Of a DNA stretch of 6,493 bases, positions 5,593 through 6,493 are shown in pieces (position 1 is the stretch's first letter; each line of letters starts with the position of its first letter). Position numbers and translations under genes: made by a program. The stretch is from an uncultured Selenomonas sp. (GTDB lineage: Bacteria > Bacillota > Negativicutes > Selenomonadales > Selenomonadaceae). The stretch is from the NCBI GenBank assembly GCA_937915915.1, contig CALGGN010000138.1, forward strand, positions 1-6,493, in the 5' to 3' direction. The notes under the pieces were generated by a model. The model was not told the origin of the DNA, made no database searches, and saw nothing but the letters and a program-made list of their open reading frames with translations.

Positions 5593-5611
5593 AGAACTTT
5601 AACGAAGTTCT
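5593..5611 (+). promoter_or_regulatory. Operator-like inverted repeat upstream of the rubrerythrin promoter
   Basis: AGAACTT (5593-5599) and AAGTTCT (5605-5611) are a perfect 7-bp inverted repeat around TAACG, ending 4 bp before the -35. A looser outer pair, TTTGAAA (5578-5584) and TTTCAAA (5623-5629), flanks it nearly symmetrically. A dimeric regulator site controlling the peroxidase gene is plausible. It does not match the PerR box (TTATAATnATTATAA) or the Fur box that I know. Confidence 0.45.
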
Positions 5612-5615
5612 GACA

Positions 5616-5644
5616 TTTCAATTTTCAAACTCTTCCGTTATAAT
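5616..5644 (+). promoter_or_regulatory. Promoter of rubrerythrin
   Basis: A perfect -10 TATAAT lies at 5639-5644, with TTTCAA (5616-5621, three of six consensus bases) 17 bp upstream. CTGACA at 5610-5615 is a better -35 match but is 23 bp away, too far. Transcription would start near 5651, giving a long leader of about 128 nt. The weak -35 beside a palindrome suggests regulated expression. Confidence 0.58.
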
Positions 5645-5650
5645 GGATAT

Positions 5651-5778
5651 GATATGGTGGGCGTAAGGTCTACGCCCTCGATTGCCATCTCTGAGCAAGG
5701 AACCTGAAATTTACCTTTGAACGGTTCCTGATGGTGGCAGTGCCGGTTCCGGTTCTCTATATTTTAGGAGGTCGTCAT
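5651..5778 (+). promoter_or_regulatory. Structured 5' leader of rubrerythrin
   Basis: The predicted untranslated leader is long and foldable. Hairpin 1 is GGGCGTA-AGGTC-TACGCCC (5659-5677), perfect over 7 bp. Hairpin 2 pairs CCATC (5685-5689) with GATGG (5730-5734) and, contiguous on its 3' side, AGGAACC (5698-5704) with GGTTCCT (5723-5729), leaving an 8-nt bulge and an 18-nt loop. GGTTC occurs three times (5723, 5745, 5751), so GGAACC could pair instead with GGTTCC at 5745-5750, close to the ribosome site AGGAGG (5766-5771). I recognise no known riboswitch class, and no terminator hairpin with a T-run is evident, so any control would more likely act on translation or RNA stability. Confidence 0.42.
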
Positions 5779-6324
5779 ATGAAAAAGTTTGTTTGCACCG
5801 TTTGCGGCTATGTGTTTGAGGGAGATGCCCCTCCCGAAGCGTGCCCCATCTGCAAGGCTCCTGCCTCAAAGTTCAAAGAGCAGAGCGGGGAGCTCGTCTT
5901 TGCCGATGAGCATGTGGTAGGCGTGGCAAAGGGCGTAGATGAAAGAATCATCGAGGGGCTGCGCCAGAACTTCACGGGCGAATGCTCGGAGGTCGGCATG
6001 TACCTTGCGATGAGCCGCGTCGCGGACCGCGAAGGGTATCCCGAGATTGCCGAGGCCTTCAAGCGCTACGCCTTCGAAGAGGCGGAGCATGCCGCCAAGT
6101 TCGCGGAGCTGCTTGGGGAAGTGCTCACCGATTCCACCAAGAAGAATCTGGAAATGCGCATCGACGCGGAGCATGGCGCCTGCGCCGGCAAGAAAGAGCT
6201 TGCCGTCCTTGCAAAGAAGCTGGATCTGGATGCCATCCACGATACCGTGCATGAGATGGCAAAGGATGAGGCCCGCCACGGCTGCGGATTCAAGGGTCTC
6301 CATGACCGTTATTTCGGCAAATAA
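5779..6324 (+). CDS. Reverse rubrerythrin (rubredoxin-first NADH peroxidase)
   Basis: This 181-aa cytosolic non-haem iron protein reduces hydrogen peroxide to water with electrons that come ultimately from NAD(P)H, a main oxidative defence of anaerobes. The rubredoxin domain is at the N-terminus: Cys6-x2-Cys9 and Cys22-x2-Cys25 bind one iron. The ferritin-like four-helix domain (about 52-179) carries the diiron ligands: Glu68 or Glu71 (GECSEVG), Glu101-x2-His104 (EEAEHA), Glu131 (DAEHG) and Glu164-x2-His167 (DEARHG). Classical rubrerythrin has the opposite domain order; this order is that of the 'reverse' rubrerythrins described in clostridia. The ATG at 5779 has a perfect AGGAGG 7 nt upstream. 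An in-frame ATG at 5731 lies in the leader and is rejected. It is a single-gene unit, divergent from glutamine synthetase, with an 18-bp hairpin 16 bp after its stop. Confidence 0.95.
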   Translation: MKKFVCTVCGYVFEGDAPPEACPICKAPASKFKEQSGELVFADEHVVGVAKGVDERIIEGLRQNFTGECSEVGMYLAMSRVADREGYPEIAEAFKRYAFEEAEHAAKFAELLGEVLTDSTKKNLEMRIDAEHGACAGKKELAVLAKKLDLDAIHDTVHEMAKDEARHGCGFKGLHDRYFGK

Positions 6325-6340
6325 TCCAATCATCAACAAT

Positions 6341-6381
6341 CGAGAGGTCGGCTGGTCATTATTTGACCAGCCGACCTCTCG
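6341..6381. terminator. Perfect 18-bp hairpin after rubrerythrin
   Basis: CGAGAGGTCGGCTGGTCA (6341-6358) is exactly reverse-complemented at 6364-6381 around a TTATT loop. Only 16 bp separate it from the rubrerythrin stop, so it probably ends or stabilises that message. There is no T-tract after it on the plus strand (CATCACCG follows). On the minus strand the sequence after it (ATTGTTGATGATTGG) is moderately T-rich, so it may serve a gene entering from the right, or both. Confidence 0.62.
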
Positions 6382-6493
6382 CATCACCGTGCCTACCGTT
6401 CGATTCGTTTGCTCCAACTTGCAGATAATAGTCCGTCTTTGGCATATAGCCGAGGCGGGCTATTTCTTTGTTGGTAAGCACAGAATTCAGCAT
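6359..6493 (-). CDS. Possible C-terminus of a minus-strand gene at the window edge
   Basis: An open frame runs in from the right edge on the minus strand for 44 codons, starting MLNSVLTNKEIARLGYMPKT and ending GRLVK, with its TAA in the loop of the 18-bp hairpin. The first ~30 residues look protein-like; the last seven or so are simply the hairpin stem read as codons. Whether the ATG at 6493 is a true start or an internal Met cannot be judged, because the upstream sequence is outside the window. I do not recognise the protein. The alternative is that it is chance open frame. Confidence 0.3.
   Translation of the reverse strand: MLNSVLTNKEIARLGYMPKTDYYLQVGANESNGRHGDARGRLVK

Noticed and set aside
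5651..5778. Match of the rubrerythrin leader to T-box, SAM, NiCo/iron, fluoride or THF riboswitches.
   Set aside because: None of the conserved core sequences I remember for those classes is present, although a formal covariance-model search was not possible.

Overview
The window is an ordinary-looking chromosomal segment of an anaerobic, low- to mid-GC Firmicute-type bacterium. I favour the Negativicutes (Selenomonas/Mitsuokella/Megasphaera-like). The basis is strong AGGAGG-type ribosome binding sites, a rubredoxin-first ('reverse') rubrerythrin typical of anaerobes, and a long (~627 aa) glutamine synthetase of a kind I associate with that group. The lineage is an inference from content, not a database result.

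Layout, left to right. A ten-helix DMT/EamA transporter lies on the minus strand (69-983) with a good extended -10 promoter. Divergent from it is a plus-strand LRAT-like (NlpC/P60 superfamily) protein (1152-1727). Convergent with that, and 28 bp away, is a minus-strand group read in the order Nudix hydrolase (2439-2966), small antitoxin (2183-2398), PIN-domain VapC toxin (1756-2196). A gene-poor stretch (2967-3427) follows, holding a Rho-independent terminator (3128-3169) and a 205-bp inverted-repeat element (3207-3411). That element has perfect 17-bp terminal inverted repeats and a 6-bp TTTTCA direct repeat on each side, so it looks like a MITE. It appears to have inserted between the glutamine synthetase stop codon and that gene's terminator. 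The glutamine synthetase (3428-5311, minus) and the rubrerythrin (5779-6324, plus) are divergent and share a 467-bp regulatory region containing two recognisable promoters, two palindromes, a pair of direct repeats and a structured rubrerythrin leader. The right edge holds an 18-bp perfect hairpin and the possible C-terminus of a further minus-strand gene.

Functionally the genes are mixed: nitrogen assimilation (glutamine synthetase), peroxide detoxification (rubrerythrin), nucleotide-pool or Nudix housekeeping, metabolite export (EamA), a stress/stability module (VapBC-like) and an LRAT-like thiol enzyme of unknown substrate. I see no prophage, CRISPR array, tRNA, rRNA or intact transposase. 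The most interesting items are the MITE-like element with compensatory internal hairpins, the structured rubrerythrin leader with competing pairings, and the LRAT-like protein with a low-complexity insertion.
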